Source of the DNA: Zobellia alginiliquefaciens
GTDB lineage: Bacteria > Bacteroidota > Bacteroidia > Flavobacteriales > Flavobacteriaceae
Assembly (NCBI RefSeq): GCF_029323795.1
Contig: NZ_CP119758.1
Span: forward strand, 4,402,001 to 4,466,000
Direction: 5' to 3'
DNA: 64,000 nt
Shown here: positions 42,802 through 51,722 of the stretch, piece after piece
Numbering within the stretch: the stretch's first letter is position 1
How the letters are laid out: every line of letters starts with the position of its first letter
Made by a program: the position numbers and the translations under genes
Notes under the pieces: model-generated
The model's input: only the letters and a program-made list of their open reading frames with translations
Told to the model about the DNA's origin: nothing
Database searches by the model: none

Positions 42802-43866
42802 TTACCCTTTTCTCTCCATTTCGCTCATTACATCTACAAGGATGCCAACACTCTCCAGTGAAAGCGCATTGTACATAGATGCACGGTAGCCTCCTACGGA
42901 ACGGTGCCCATTAATACCGTTAATTCCTGCCTCTTTGCACATGGATTCAAAAGTCTCTTTTAACTTCTCGTCCGTTAGATTGAAAGTAGCGTTCATGTTA
43001 GAGCGGTCTTCCTTATTTGCGTATCCTTTAAAAACTGGGTTTAAGTCAATTTCAGAGTAGATTAACTGCGCTTTCTTTTCGTTAATTTCTTCTATTGCTG
43101 CAATGCCACCCGCATTTTTCAACCATTCTAAAGTTAGCATAGATGTGTAGACCGCAAAAACAGGAGGTGTGTTAAACATGCTATCTTTTGAAATGTGGAC
43201 CTGGTAATTTAACATACTAGGAATTTGTCTGGTCACTTTACCAAGAATTTCGTCCTTCACCACCACAAGAGTTGCTCCCGCTGGACCCATATTTTTTTGG
43301 GCGCCGGCGTAAATAAGATCAAACTGGGAAAAGTCCAACTGACGAGAGAAAATATCAGAGCTCATGTCGCATACCAATGGTACATTGGTGTTTGGAAACT
43401 TCTTTATTTGCGTTCCAAAAATAGTATTGTTTGAAGTCAGGTGTAAATAGTCAAGTCCTTCGGGAATTGAATACCCTTTAGGTATGTAATTAAAATTTTC
43501 ATCTTTTGACGAACCTACTTCTACAACGTCACCAAACATTTTGGCTTCTTTAATGGCCTTTTCGCTCCAGGTACCCGTATTAAGGTATCCTGCTTTGTTT
43601 TCCAAGAGGTTGTATGCTGTCATCAAAAACTGCATGCTAGCGCCACCTTGAAGAAAGATTGCGGAGTATCCTTTTCCTTCCAACCCTAAAAGCTCAAGAG
43701 CCAAGCTTCTGGCGTTTTCCATTACCGCCACAAAATCTTTGCTGCGATGAGAAATCTCTATTAGGGAAAGCCCCGAGCCATTAAAATCCATTATAGCTTC
43801 CGAAGCTTTTAGAAATACTTCTTGAGGCAAAATACATGGGCCGGCACTAAAATTATGTTTTTTCAT
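42802..43866 (-). CDS. serC: Phosphoserine aminotransferase
   Basis: The 354-residue PLP enzyme has the family opening H-N-F-S-A-G-P-C-I-L-P, the PLP lysine K191 in Y-A-G-A-Q-K-N-M-G-P-A-G, and C-terminal G-H-R-S-V-G-G-Y-R-A-S. It converts 3-phosphohydroxypyruvate to phosphoserine with glutamate. Same strand as serA and acyl-CoA reductase; the spacing to the acyl-CoA reductase is 75 bp. Length is normal. Confidence 0.95.
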   Translation of the reverse strand: MKKHNFSAGPCILPQEVFLKASEAIMDFNGSGLSLIEISHRSKDFVAVMENARSLALELLGLEGKGYSAIFLQGGASMQFLMTAYNLLENKAGYLNTGTWSEKAIKEAKMFGDVVEVGSSKDENFNYIPKGYSIPEGLDYLHLTSNNTIFGTQIKKFPNTNVPLVCDMSSDIFSRQLDFSQFDLIYAGAQKNMGPAGATLVVVKDEILGKVTRQIPSMLNYQVHISKDSMFNTPPVFAVYTSMLTLEWLKNAGGIAAIEEINEKKAQLIYSEIDLNPVFKGYANKEDRSNMNATFNLTDEKLKETFESMCKEAGINGINGHRSVGGYRASMYNALSLESVGILVDVMSEMERKG

Positions 43867-43941
43867 AAGGCTTATAAAAATTTAAGAGGTAAAGGTCTTC
43901 AATTTAAAGGAAAATAGGGGTGTTTCTAGATAAAAAATCTA

Positions 43942-44994
43942 CTAGGTTTTTAACAGGAAATCAACAGTATCAATATTGTCCGCATAGTCATTGAGTGATG
44001 GTTGCTGGGTTTGCCCAAAAGCTATTTCGTTTTTAACAACATTCTCTGAAACAATACATTGCAATTCATTTGAGTCTAAGGCCAGACGTTCTTTTAGTGC
44101 GTCTAAATTTTCATAACGCTCATAAAATAGGGAAGCAATAGGAGAGGAATAGCTATGGTCTTCTTTTAAGATAAGAAACCCATTATCCAGTATTTTAAAC
44201 TCGGACATAAGGTAAACAGCCTTGTTGTAATCGTAATTATTAGCATATTTATCATGGTCTACAATAGGGTGGTATGGGTAAATTGCTTCAAAAAGCGTAG
44301 CAAAATCATACGCTTTAGGAACAAAAACTTTACTTACACTACGGCATCCTAATCCGTAATATCTAAAAATATCCTCGCCCAAAGCATTCAGTTGTTCCTT
44401 TGATTCATTTCCGGTTAGTACGGCAATAGAATTTCTATTCTTCCGTATAATATGAGGACCTTTGCTGAAATAGTGTTCAAAATAGCGAGAAGTATTATTA
44501 CTTCCCGTGGCGATTACAGCGTCAAAGCCTTCCAGTTTTCCATCTACTATCTCAATTGTTTCTTTAAATATAGGTTCAATAGAGCAGAGGTAACTATTTA
44601 AAAATAAAATGAGTACATTATCATTGGAAGATAGTTTAACCAACACCTTATTTCCCGTAATGAGAACGGATAAAAAATCATGAAAACCGACTAACGGAAT
44701 ATTTCCGGCCATAATTAAGGCTACCGTTTTTGGTCTATTGGTACCTAAATCATAAGATGCCAACCAAGAGGAAAGATTTTCTTCTGTTAATAGCTCTCCC
44801 CAGCTTTTTAGTGAATGGGTAACATTTTCTCTTGTAAACCAACCATTTTTATGTTTGGACAACGTAATAGCATCGTCTAATTTCCGAGCCCATTCCTCAG
44901 TTGGTGTTTCCAATGTAACAAACTCTCTAAGAAAGTGGCCGAGTTTAACAAATGCAATAAAAGTTTTGTGATGGTCGTTCATATATTTGTTCAA
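43942..44994 (-). CDS. Acyl-CoA reductase (LuxC-like)
   Basis: This 350-residue protein is of the acyl-CoA reductase/aldehyde dehydrogenase superfamily with similarity to LuxC: N-terminal T-V-A-L-I-M-A-G-N-I-P-L-V-G-F-H-D-F, A-T-G-S-N-N-T-S-R-Y-F-E-H-Y-F and G-L-G-C-R-S-V-S-K-V-F (candidate catalytic cysteine). It would reduce an acyl-CoA to an aldehyde with NAD(P)H. It lies upstream of serC and diverges from a 2[4Fe-4S] ferredoxin, an arrangement I recall as common in Bacteroidota. Substrate unknown. Confidence 0.85.
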   Translation of the reverse strand: MNKYMNDHHKTFIAFVKLGHFLREFVTLETPTEEWARKLDDAITLSKHKNGWFTRENVTHSLKSWGELLTEENLSSWLASYDLGTNRPKTVALIMAGNIPLVGFHDFLSVLITGNKVLVKLSSNDNVLILFLNSYLCSIEPIFKETIEIVDGKLEGFDAVIATGSNNTSRYFEHYFSKGPHIIRKNRNSIAVLTGNESKEQLNALGEDIFRYYGLGCRSVSKVFVPKAYDFATLFEAIYPYHPIVDHDKYANNYDYNKAVYLMSEFKILDNGFLILKEDHSYSSPIASLFYERYENLDALKERLALDSNELQCIVSENVVKNEIAFGQTQQPSLNDYADNIDTVDFLLKT

Positions 44995-45019
44995 AATTGT
45001 ATTCCGAAGTACCTTTGTG

Positions 45020-45027
45020 CAAAAGTA
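45020..45027 (-). promoter_or_regulatory. Candidate -7 element, acyl-CoA reductase
   Basis: On the minus strand this reads TACTTTTG (TAnnTTTG), 25 nt before the ATG at 44994. No clear -33. Confidence 0.4.
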
Positions 45028-45113
45028 AGAATACTGAATTGATTTTTCTTTTTGATTACGAAATGAAAATATAACGAACAGCTTTTAAGTCTGTTCAGCT
45101 TAAATTGAATAAT

Positions 45114-45467
45114 ATGGCAATAGTTATAACAGATGAATGTATTAATTGCGGAGCTTGTGAGCCGGAGTGCCCCAATACTGCAATTTACGAAGGTGCGGAT
45201 GAATGGAGGTATAGTGATGGTACTTCTCTTGAAGGTGATGTTGTGCTTCCTGATGGGAAAGCAGTAAACGCCGAAGAGGTTCAGGAGCCGATCAGTGATG
45301 AAATTTATTATATTTCACCAGATAAATGTACGGAATGTATGGGCTTTCATGAAGAGCCACAGTGTGCAGCGGTATGCCCTGTAGATTGTTGTGTGCCCGA
45401 TGATGACCATGTTGAGTCTGAAGACACGCTTTTGGCAAAGCAAAAATTCATGCACCCTGACGGTTAG
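45114..45467 (+). CDS. 2[4Fe-4S] ferredoxin
   Basis: The 117-residue protein has [12 protein letters not shown] near the N-terminus and [18 protein letters not shown] further on, giving two 4Fe-4S sites, the second with the longer insertion typical of this ferredoxin type. The ATG at 45114 ([13 protein letters not shown]) is the family start; the TTG at 45105 is not needed. It transfers electrons at low potential; divergent orientation to the LuxC-like gene suggests partnership but not proof. An inverted repeat, GAACAG-N9-CTGTTC, at 45076-45096 in its upstream region could be an operator or leader hairpin. Confidence 0.9.
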   Translation: MAIVITDECINCGACEPECPNTAIYEGADEWRYSDGTSLEGDVVLPDGKAVNAEEVQEPISDEIYYISPDKCTECMGFHEEPQCAAVCPVDCCVPDDDHVESEDTLLAKQKFMHPDG

Positions 45468-45505
45468 AAAATTAAAGAAATTTTTTGGGTCGAAAGACCG
45501 TGAAT

Positions 45506-45532
45506 AAAACCCGAGCAATGCTCGGGTTTTTT
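45506..45532 (+). terminator. Rho-independent terminator
   Basis: CCCGAGC pairs with GCTCGGG around AAT, flanked by AAAA and a TTTTTT run; serves the ferredoxin gene. Confidence 0.93.
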
Positions 45533-45571
45533 GTTTCTTGAATTTTGAGGTCTATTTATGGCTTTATACGT

Positions 45572-45579
45572 TATCTTTG
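45572..45579 (+). promoter_or_regulatory. Candidate -7 element of ychF
   Basis: TATCTTTG matches TAnnTTTG. It would give a ~60-nt leader. No -33 TTG at the usual spacing. Confidence 0.45.
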
Positions 45580-45645
45580 CATCCTGAAAAAGAAAAACGA
45601 AAGATCAAAAGCGTCAATAGCTTCTAAAATTTAACGTTCAATTAC

Positions 45646-46740
45646 ATGAAAGCAGGTATAGTCGGGTTGCCAAACGTAGGAAAATCAACCCTTTTTAATT
45701 GTCTCTCCAATGCCAAAGCGCAAAGCGCCAATTTTCCTTTTTGTACCATAGAACCCAATATTGGGGTTGTAAATGTCCCCGATGCAAGATTGCAAAAATT
45801 AGAGTCTTTGGTTGATCCAGAGCGTGTTCTCCCGGCAACTGTTGAAATTGTTGATATTGCAGGTTTGGTTAAAGGGGCAAGTAAGGGAGAAGGATTAGGG
45901 AATCAGTTTTTGGGGAATATCCGGGAAACTGATGCTATATTGCATGTATTACGGTGTTTTAATGACGATAATATTGTTCATGTGGATGGTTCTGTAGACC
46001 CTATAAGGGACAAAGAAACCATTGATATGGAGTTGCAGCTAAAAGACCTTGAAACAGTAGACAAAAAACTGGATAAGGTAAAACGTGCCGCTAAAACGGG
46101 TAATAAAGAAGCTCAAAAAGAAGAAGCTGTTCTGTTGAAGTTAAAAACAGGCCTAGAGGCGGGTACTTCGGTCCGTGCCATTGATATTTCCGATGATGAT
46201 AGAGAAGAATATGTAAAACCATTACAGTTCATTACGGATAAGCCCGTAATGTATGTTTGTAATGTTGATGAAGCAGCTGCTGCTACAGGAAATGATTATG
46301 TTGAAAAGGTAAAAGCTGCCGTTGCTCAAGAAAATGCTGAAGTTATTGTTTTGGCCGTTGGCACAGAAGCGGACATCACGGAATTGGAAACCTATGAAGA
46401 GCGTCAGATGTTCTTGGAAGATTTGGGTCTGGATGAGCCTGGTTCTGCAAAGTTGATTCGTGGAGCTTATAAATTATTGGATTTAGAAACCTATTTTACT
46501 GCTGGTGTAAAAGAGGTGCGTGCTTGGACTATTCCTGTTGGAGCAACTGCTCCGCAAGCAGCAGGTGTTATTCATACGGATTTTGAAAAAGGTTTTATTC
46601 GCGCGGAAGTTATCGCTTATAATGATTATGTGGAGTTTGGTAGTGAAGCCAAAGTAAAGGAAGCGGGTAAAATGCGCGTAGAAGGTAAAGAGTACATCGT
46701 TAAGGATGGTGATGTTATGCACTTTAGATTTAACGTATAG
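45646..46740 (+). CDS. ychF: Obg-like ATPase YchF
   Basis: This 364-residue P-loop NTPase has G1 G-L-P-N-V-G-K-S-T-L-F-N, switch I N-F-P-F-C-T-I-E-P-N, G3 D-I-A-G-L-V-K-G-A and C-terminal TGS domain (R-A-W-T-I-P-V-G-A-T-A-P-Q-A-A-G). The N-V-D-E stretch in place of the usual N-K-x-D is the known reason YchF prefers ATP. It binds ribosomes and affects translation and stress. Normal length, monocistronic. Confidence 0.96.
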   Translation: MKAGIVGLPNVGKSTLFNCLSNAKAQSANFPFCTIEPNIGVVNVPDARLQKLESLVDPERVLPATVEIVDIAGLVKGASKGEGLGNQFLGNIRETDAILHVLRCFNDDNIVHVDGSVDPIRDKETIDMELQLKDLETVDKKLDKVKRAAKTGNKEAQKEEAVLLKLKTGLEAGTSVRAIDISDDDREEYVKPLQFITDKPVMYVCNVDEAAAATGNDYVEKVKAAVAQENAEVIVLAVGTEADITELETYEERQMFLEDLGLDEPGSAKLIRGAYKLLDLETYFTAGVKEVRAWTIPVGATAPQAAGVIHTDFEKGFIRAEVIAYNDYVEFGSEAKVKEAGKMRVEGKEYIVKDGDVMHFRFNV

Positions 46741-46816
46741 TAAGTTAATAGTTAATTCGCAAGACAGCATTACCGTACAGCTCAATATGTTGAGTGTGTG
46801 GAAAAATCATATTTTT

Positions 46817-46857
46817 AAGACCACAGAAGTGTACTTTTGTGGTCTTCCTTTATTTTA
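46817..46857 (+). terminator. Rho-independent terminator of ychF
   Basis: AAGACCACAGAAGT pairs with ACTTTTGTGGTCTT (one G-U) around a 2-nt loop and is followed by CCTTTATTTT. Confidence 0.85.
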
Positions 46858-46956
46858 ACAGCTAATAGTCCATACTGTTTATAAAAGAAATCAACATCAT
46901 TTTAGGATAAGCCTATTTATGGTTAAATTCACAATTCTAAAAAATACTCTAGTAAA

Positions 46957-49284
46957 TTGAAGAATTTCATAGACGAACTGAACGATGCCCAAAGAGCACC
47001 CGTTCTTCACAAAGACGGTCCGTTAATGGTTATTGCAGGAGCGGGATCCGGTAAAACAAGGGTACTCACCTTTCGGATTGCTTACTTAATGCAGCAAGGC
47101 GTTGATCCTTTCAATATTCTGGCGCTTACCTTTACGAACAAAGCAGCTCGTGAAATGAAAGAGCGTATTGGAAAGATTGCAGGTAAATCTGAGACCAAAA
47201 ACCTTTGGATGGGGACATTTCACTCCGTTTTTGCAAAGTTGTTGCGGTATGATGGAGATAAATTAGGTTTCCCCAGTAATTTCACTATTTACGATACTCA
47301 AGATTCTCAGCGTTTATTAGCTTCCATAATTAAAGAAATGGGACTTGATAAGGATATATATAAATACAAACAGGTACAGAATCGTATATCCTCTTTCAAG
47401 AACAGCTTAATTACGGTTAAAGCATATTTGAACAATCCGGATTTGGTAGAGGCGGACGCCATGGCCAAAAGACCCAGAATAGGGGAAATATATCAGAACT
47501 ATGTGGACCGTTGTTTTAAAGCGGGCGCGATGGATTTTGATGACCTTCTACTTCGAACCAACGAACTTCTGAATCGTTTTCCTGAAGTATTGGCAAAATA
47601 TCAAGATCGATTTAGGTATATCTTGGTAGATGAGTACCAAGATACCAACCACTCCCAGTATCTTATTGTTAAAGCTCTTGCTGATCGTTTCCATAATATT
47701 TGTGTAGTAGGAGATGATGCGCAGAGTATCTATTCTTTCCGTGGAGCTAACATTAGTAATATTCTAAATTTCCAGAAAGATTATGATAATGTGGGAATGT
47801 ACCGTCTGGAACAGAATTACAGGTCTACTAGAAATATTGTAAACGCAGCTAATTCCATAATTGCAAATAACAAAGAACAGCTAGAGAAAGTAGTTTGGAC
47901 GTCAAATGATGATGGCGGAAGCATAAAAATACACAGGAGTACTACAGATGCTGAAGAAGGTAGGTTCGTTGCGGGTTCCATTTGGGACCATAAAATGAAC
48001 GAACAGTTGGACAATGGTCAATTTGCAGTATTATATCGTACAAATTCCCAGTCACGTGCTATTGAGGATGCTTTGCGGAAGCGGGATATACCTTACCGTA
48101 TTTATGGCGGACTTTCTTTTTATCAACGTAAAGAAATTAAGGACGTCTTAAGTTATTTACGCTTGATTATTAACCCTAAAGACGAAGAAGCCCTTAAGCG
48201 GATTATAAATTTTCCTGCCCGAGGTATAGGTCAAACCACTTTGGATAAGCTAACGGTGGCTGCCAATCACTATAACCGTTCTATTTTTGAAGTGATTCAA
48301 AATCTGGAAAAAATTAATCTAAAAATCAACGCGGGTACACAGCGAAAGTTGCAAGATTTCACCACCATGATCCAAAGTTTTCAAATTATGAATGAAAATA
48401 CGGATGCCTTTACTTTGGCCGAACATGTGGCTAAAAAAACCGGTGTTCTTTTAGAGTTTAAAAAGGATGGCACGCCAGAAGGTATTGGCAAGATGGAGAA
48501 TATTGAAGAGCTGCTCAATGGTATTAAGGATTTTGTGGAGGGGCAGAAAGAAATAGACGAAGCTACCGGAAGTATCAGTGAGTTTTTAGAGGATGTAGCT
48601 TTGGCAACCGATTTGGATAATGACAAGGGAGATGATGACCGTGTGGCTTTAATGACTATCCACCTGGCTAAGGGGCTTGAGTTCCCATATGTGTATATTG
48701 TTGGGATGGAAGAAGATCTTTTTCCTTCTGGAATGAGTATGAACACCCGTAGTGAGTTGGAAGAAGAGCGAAGGTTATTTTACGTAGCATTAACGCGAGC
48801 AGAGAAACAGGCCTATCTTACATACACCCAAAACCGATACCGATGGGGGAAATTAATAGATGCAGAGCCTAGTCGGTTTTTAGAGGAGATCGATGAAAAA
48901 TATGTAGAGAACCTTACGCCGATAGATACAGGATATCGATATAAGCCACTTGTAGATAATGATATTTTTGGGGAAGTAGATAAAAGTAGATTAAGGCAGG
49001 CTAAACCAGTAGGTGGAACACCTCCAAGCCGTAAAAAACCAAATGAAACGCAGCTCAGAAAATTAAGAAAATTGAAACCAGAACTTGCTACTCCGGTTGG
49101 GAATACCAATTCCGTAGACCCTAATTTAGCTGAAGGCAGTGTTATTAACCATACGCGTTTTGGTCGTGGTAAGGTATTGAAGATTGAAGGTGTGGGCAAC
49201 GATAAAAAAGCCGAAATCCAGTTTGATAAAGGGGATATAAAGAAGTTGTTGCTTCGCTTTGCTAAGTTGGAGATAATAGGCTAA
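46957..49284 (+). CDS. pcrA: ATP-dependent DNA helicase PcrA/UvrD, TTG start
   Basis: The 775-residue superfamily 1 helicase has Q motif L-N-D-A-Q-R-A-P-V, Walker A A-G-A-G-S-G-K-T, V-D-E-Y-Q-D-T-N motif II, Q-N-Y-R-S-T motif IV and T-I-H-L-A-K-G-L-E-F-P motif V. The last 60 residues form a Tudor/SH3-like end (G-S-V-I-N-H-T-R-F-G-R-G-K-V-L), which binds RNA polymerase in other species. A TTG start is needed: an in-frame stop lies at 46924 with no ATG between, and the first internal Met would remove the Q motif. It unwinds DNA in repair and replication. Confidence 0.93.
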   Translation: MKNFIDELNDAQRAPVLHKDGPLMVIAGAGSGKTRVLTFRIAYLMQQGVDPFNILALTFTNKAAREMKERIGKIAGKSETKNLWMGTFHSVFAKLLRYDGDKLGFPSNFTIYDTQDSQRLLASIIKEMGLDKDIYKYKQVQNRISSFKNSLITVKAYLNNPDLVEADAMAKRPRIGEIYQNYVDRCFKAGAMDFDDLLLRTNELLNRFPEVLAKYQDRFRYILVDEYQDTNHSQYLIVKALADRFHNICVVGDDAQSIYSFRGANISNILNFQKDYDNVGMYRLEQNYRSTRNIVNAANSIIANNKEQLEKVVWTSNDDGGSIKIHRSTTDAEEGRFVAGSIWDHKMNEQLDNGQFAVLYRTNSQSRAIEDALRKRDIPYRIYGGLSFYQRKEIKDVLSYLRLIINPKDEEALKRIINFPARGIGQTTLDKLTVAANHYNRSIFEVIQNLEKINLKINAGTQRKLQDFTTMIQSFQIMNENTDAFTLAEHVAKKTGVLLEFKKDGTPEGIGKMENIEELLNGIKDFVEGQKEIDEATGSISEFLEDVALATDLDNDKGDDDRVALMTIHLAKGLEFPYVYIVGMEEDLFPSGMSMNTRSELEEERRLFYVALTRAEKQAYLTYTQNRYRWGKLIDAEPSRFLEEIDEKYVENLTPIDTGYRYKPLVDNDIFGEVDKSRLRQAKPVGGTPPSRKKPNETQLRKLRKLKPELATPVGNTNSVDPNLAEGSVINHTRFGRGKVLKIEGVGNDKKAEIQFDKGDIKKLLLRFAKLEIIG

Positions 49285-49293
49285 TTGATAGAC

Positions 49294-49339
49294 ATTTACT
49301 CGATAACCGAGATTAAATGCCTAGTGGACTTGCCCCGAG
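49294..49339 (+). repeat. Dispersed ~45-bp repeat, copy B
   Basis: Begins ATTTACTCGATAA and continues CC then GAGATTAAATG, 24 of the first 26 bases identical to copy A at 42647. The CTCG/CGAG inside forms a small hairpin. It lies 10 bp past the pcrA stop and just before its terminator. Confidence 0.7.
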
Positions 49340-49356
49340 TTAGTTTTACAAGAAAC

Positions 49357-49390
49357 AAAAGCCCCATGAATAGATTTCATGGGGCTTTTC
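49357..49390 (+). terminator. Rho-independent terminator of pcrA
   Basis: AAAAGCCCCATGAA pairs with TTCATGGGGCTTTT around a 5-nt loop, followed by CTATTTG. The IS element is inserted 13 bp beyond. Confidence 0.93.
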
Positions 49391-49442
49391 TATTTGTTAT
49401 AATGTCCCGTCCTAACATAGCGATACACTAAAATTTAGTGTA

Positions 49443-49877
49443 ATGAATACATCAGTAAAGACGGGTTATATAAAAAGAACCCAAAAAGACTATTCGCTTT
49501 CTTTTAAGCTTCAAGTAGTAGAGGAAATTGAATCTGGTAAGCAGGATAGACTTTCCGCTCACCTTAAATATGGCATACAGGCCAGATCAACAATTACTTC
49601 ATGGTTACGAAAATATGGTACCTTTGATTGGGAAAACCTATCCGTAGTAACCGTGGCAAAAACACCGGAACAAAGAATCGTTGAGCTAGAGGCTAAAGTT
49701 AAACTTTTGGAAAAGCAAAAGGCTCGTGCCGAGCACTTGGCCGAAAGAGCTGATAAAAAGGTAATCATTTTTGATATGTTAGTAGATATGGCAGAAAAGG
49801 AATATGATATTGCTATCAGAAAAAATTACACGCCCGAGTTATTGAACGCTTCAAAGAAGAACAAAAAGAAACAATAG
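49443..49877 (+). CDS. IS3-family transposase OrfA
   Basis: This 144-residue DNA-binding protein has an N-terminal helix-turn-helix (Y-S-L-S-F-K-L-Q-V-V-E-E-I-E-S-G-K, S-T-I-T-S-W-L-R-K-Y-G) and a C-terminal leucine-zipper-like coiled coil (V-E-L-E-A-K-V-K-L-L-E-K-Q). The A6 run at 49820-49825, in codons aga-aaa-aat, is a candidate slip site for the usual -1 frameshift to OrfB; it is not the classic A6G heptamer. Full length, apparently intact. Confidence 0.92.
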   Translation: MNTSVKTGYIKRTQKDYSLSFKLQVVEEIESGKQDRLSAHLKYGIQARSTITSWLRKYGTFDWENLSVVTVAKTPEQRIVELEAKVKLLEKQKARAEHLAERADKKVIIFDMLVDMAEKEYDIAIRKNYTPELLNASKKNKKKQ

Positions 49878-50744
49878 TTTCCACCTGTAACTTACTCGGG
49901 CTAAATAGACAGGTATATTATAGAGCTGTTAAATCTAGGACGAAAAAGCAGCATATAGTAAAACAAGTCATTGCTTTAGTGCGCAGCATTCGTAGTGTCA
50001 TGCCTAAAATTAGGTACTAGAAAATTGTATTATATATTGAAAGACAAACTCTTTGTTTTAAATGTTGGCAGAGATAAACTCTTTAGGATACTCAAAGCAA
50101 ACCATATGCTTATAAAGCCTAAAAGATCATATCACATAACTACAGACTCGCACCATCGATTTAGAAAGCATAAGAATATTGTTTGCAATGTTGAGATCAA
50201 TCGACCGGAACAAGTATGGGTTGGCGATATAACCTATTTAGGATCTAGAAAAAACCCATCTTATCTAGCATTGATAACGGACGCTTATTCTAAAAAAATA
50301 ATAGGATATAATGTATCGGAAAGTCTGGCAGTTGATGGAACCATAAAAGCTTTGGAGATGGCTTTGAACAATAGGATGTATAAAGATAAACCACTTATTC
50401 ACCACTCCGATAGAGGGTTGCAATATTGTTCCAATGAATATCAGAACCTATTGTCGCAAAACGCAATTAAATCCAGTATGACCGAAAAATACGACCCTTA
50501 TGAAAATGCAATTGCAGAAAGGATCAATGGTATACTTAAACAAGAGTTCAACGTTGCAAAACATATACAGTCGTTACCTATGAAGAGAAAATTGGTAGAA
50601 CAAGCTATTTGCATTTACAACAACTTAAGACCACATCTATCGAACCACATGCTAACACCGGAACTCATGCATCGGCAAAACAAAATCATAATGAAACAAT
50701 ACAAATCAAAAAATCTCATTGAAGCTAGCTTCAATGAGATTTAA
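49838..50744 (+). pseudogene. IS3-family transposase OrfB, frameshifted
   Basis: The -1 frame continues from the OrfA region (V-I-E-R-F-K-E-E-Q-K) to M-P-K-I-R-Y-stop at 50018-50020. The remainder, in a third frame, gives L-G-T-R-K-L-Y-Y-I-L-K to the end. Removing one A from the AAAA run at 50006-50009 joins them as V-M-P-K-L-G-T-R-K-L-Y-Y. The catalytic DDE triad is present (D in V-G-D-I-T-Y-L, D in H-S-D-R-G-L-Q-Y, E in I-A-E-R-I-N-G). Either the copy is inactivated, or the extra A is a sequencing error or an extra slippage site. I treat it as a pseudogene. Confidence 0.8.
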
Positions 50745-50805
50745 ATAATAAATTTAATCCTTAATAATCTGTATCGATTATTTAGGACGAGTCATAAATA
50801 TATAT

Positions 50806-50907
50806 ATGTCGGCGGGGTATGTTAATGCTCAAAAACAATTGAGAAAGGAATTTTATAGATGGTTCCATAATGTACCGGTAAACAATTTAAGAGTCATTTT
50901 CCCCTAG
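50806..50907 (+). CDS. Possible 33-aa ORF or gene remnant beside the IS
   Basis: ATG to TAG gives 33 residues (starts M-S-A-G-Y-V-N-A-Q-K-Q-L, then W-F-H-N-V-P). It begins 11 bp beyond the target duplication. Composition looks coding, but it could be the remains of a gene interrupted or displaced by the IS, or chance. No family recognised. Confidence 0.25.
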   Translation: MSAGYVNAQKQLRKEFYRWFHNVPVNNLRVIFP

Positions 50908-51007
50908 CTTGTATTACTTTTGTTTTAGCCCTGAGAATAAATGCCTTAGCTGAATTGGATAAAGAAAAATGAATTATTTTTGAAGTGGAGTAAATGCTAA
51001 TAATATT

Positions 51008-51628
51008 ATGGCTGAGTTTATACGGATTTATGAAGAGAACCCTAACCCCAAAGAAATTAATAGGGTAGTAGAGGTTCTAAGAAAAGGTGGATTGGTTATC
51101 TACCCTACGGATACGGTCTATGGTTTGGGGTGTGATATTACCAATTCTCGTGCCTTAGAAAAAATAGCGCGAATAAAAGGTATAAAATTGGCTAAGGCCA
51201 ATTGGTCTTTTATCTGTGCGGATTTGAGTAATCTATCGGATTATGTACGTCAAATAGATACGGCTACATTTAAGATATTAAAAAGAGCATTACCTGGTCC
51301 TTATACTTTTATTCTTCCTGGTAATTCAAATTTGCCCAAAGACTTTAAAAAGAAAAAGACGGTAGGTATTCGTGTGCCAAATAATTCTATATCCAAGGCT
51401 CTTGTGGAAGGTTTGGGAAACCCAATTGTTTCAACTTCTATTAGGGATGATGATGATTTATTGGAGTATACTACCGATCCTGAACTCATTTATGAAAAGT
51501 GGGAAAATTTAGTGGACGTAGTGATTGATGGAGGTTACGGAGATAATGTGGCGTCTACAGTAATTGATTTATCTACGGGTATGCCGGAAGTGCTTAGAGA
51601 AGGTAAAGGTCATTTAGATATTTTCTAG
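51008..51628 (+). CDS. L-threonylcarbamoyladenylate synthase, Sua5/YciO/YrdC family
   Basis: This 206-residue protein has the YrdC fold: V-I-Y-P-T-D-T-V-Y-G-L-G-C-D (residues ~29-43), K-R-A-L-P-G-P-Y-T-F-I-L-P (~97) and G-I-R-V-P-N-N. It resembles the shorter TsaC/YciO type. TsaC makes threonylcarbamoyl-AMP for the t6A modification of ANN-decoding tRNAs; YciO has weaker activity of the same kind. Alone in its transcript with a terminator shared with the ompA lipoprotein. A TACTTTTG -7-like element at 50915-50922 leaves a ~85-nt leader. Confidence 0.85.
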   Translation: MAEFIRIYEENPNPKEINRVVEVLRKGGLVIYPTDTVYGLGCDITNSRALEKIARIKGIKLAKANWSFICADLSNLSDYVRQIDTATFKILKRALPGPYTFILPGNSNLPKDFKKKKTVGIRVPNNSISKALVEGLGNPIVSTSIRDDDDLLEYTTDPELIYEKWENLVDVVIDGGYGDNVASTVIDLSTGMPEVLREGKGHLDIF

Positions 51629-51667
51629 TAGAGCACTGTATTCCTTTTAAACCAAAAAATAGGACAT

Positions 51668-51703
51668 AAAAAAACCGCTACTTAATTTAAGTAGCGGTTT
51701 TTA
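51668..51703. terminator. Bidirectional terminator
   Basis: AAAAACCGCTACTT pairs with AAGTAGCGGTTTTT around a short AT loop, with T runs on both strands, between converging genes. Confidence 0.93.
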
Positions 51704-51722
51704 TTTATGCTTTTACAGCTTC

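Larger units (their letters stand above)
49403..50794 (+). mobile_element. IS3-family insertion sequence, 1392 bp
   Basis: Left end TGTCCCGTCCTAACATAG and right end, read inward on the other strand, TGACTCGTCCTAAATAAT form imperfect inverted repeats (both go on to CGATACA). Each is flanked by TAA (49400-49402 and 50795-50797), a 3-bp target duplication normal for IS3. The two-ORF layout with orfB in the -1 frame is that of the IS3 family. The intact ends suggest a recent insertion, but orfB is frameshifted (see orfB). Confidence 0.93.

Noticed and set aside
48381-48746. 121-aa minus-strand ORF inside pcrA
   Set aside because: Serine-rich antisense of a helicase region with no start context.
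49820-49825. Treating both frame changes in the IS as programmed slippage
   Set aside because: The first (OrfA to OrfB) is normal for IS3, but the second at 50006-50009 falls inside the catalytic protein and moves the frame the other way.
50931-50959. Third copy of the dispersed repeat (GAGAATAAATGCC similarity)
   Set aside because: Only about 13 bases resemble the repeat; too short to call.
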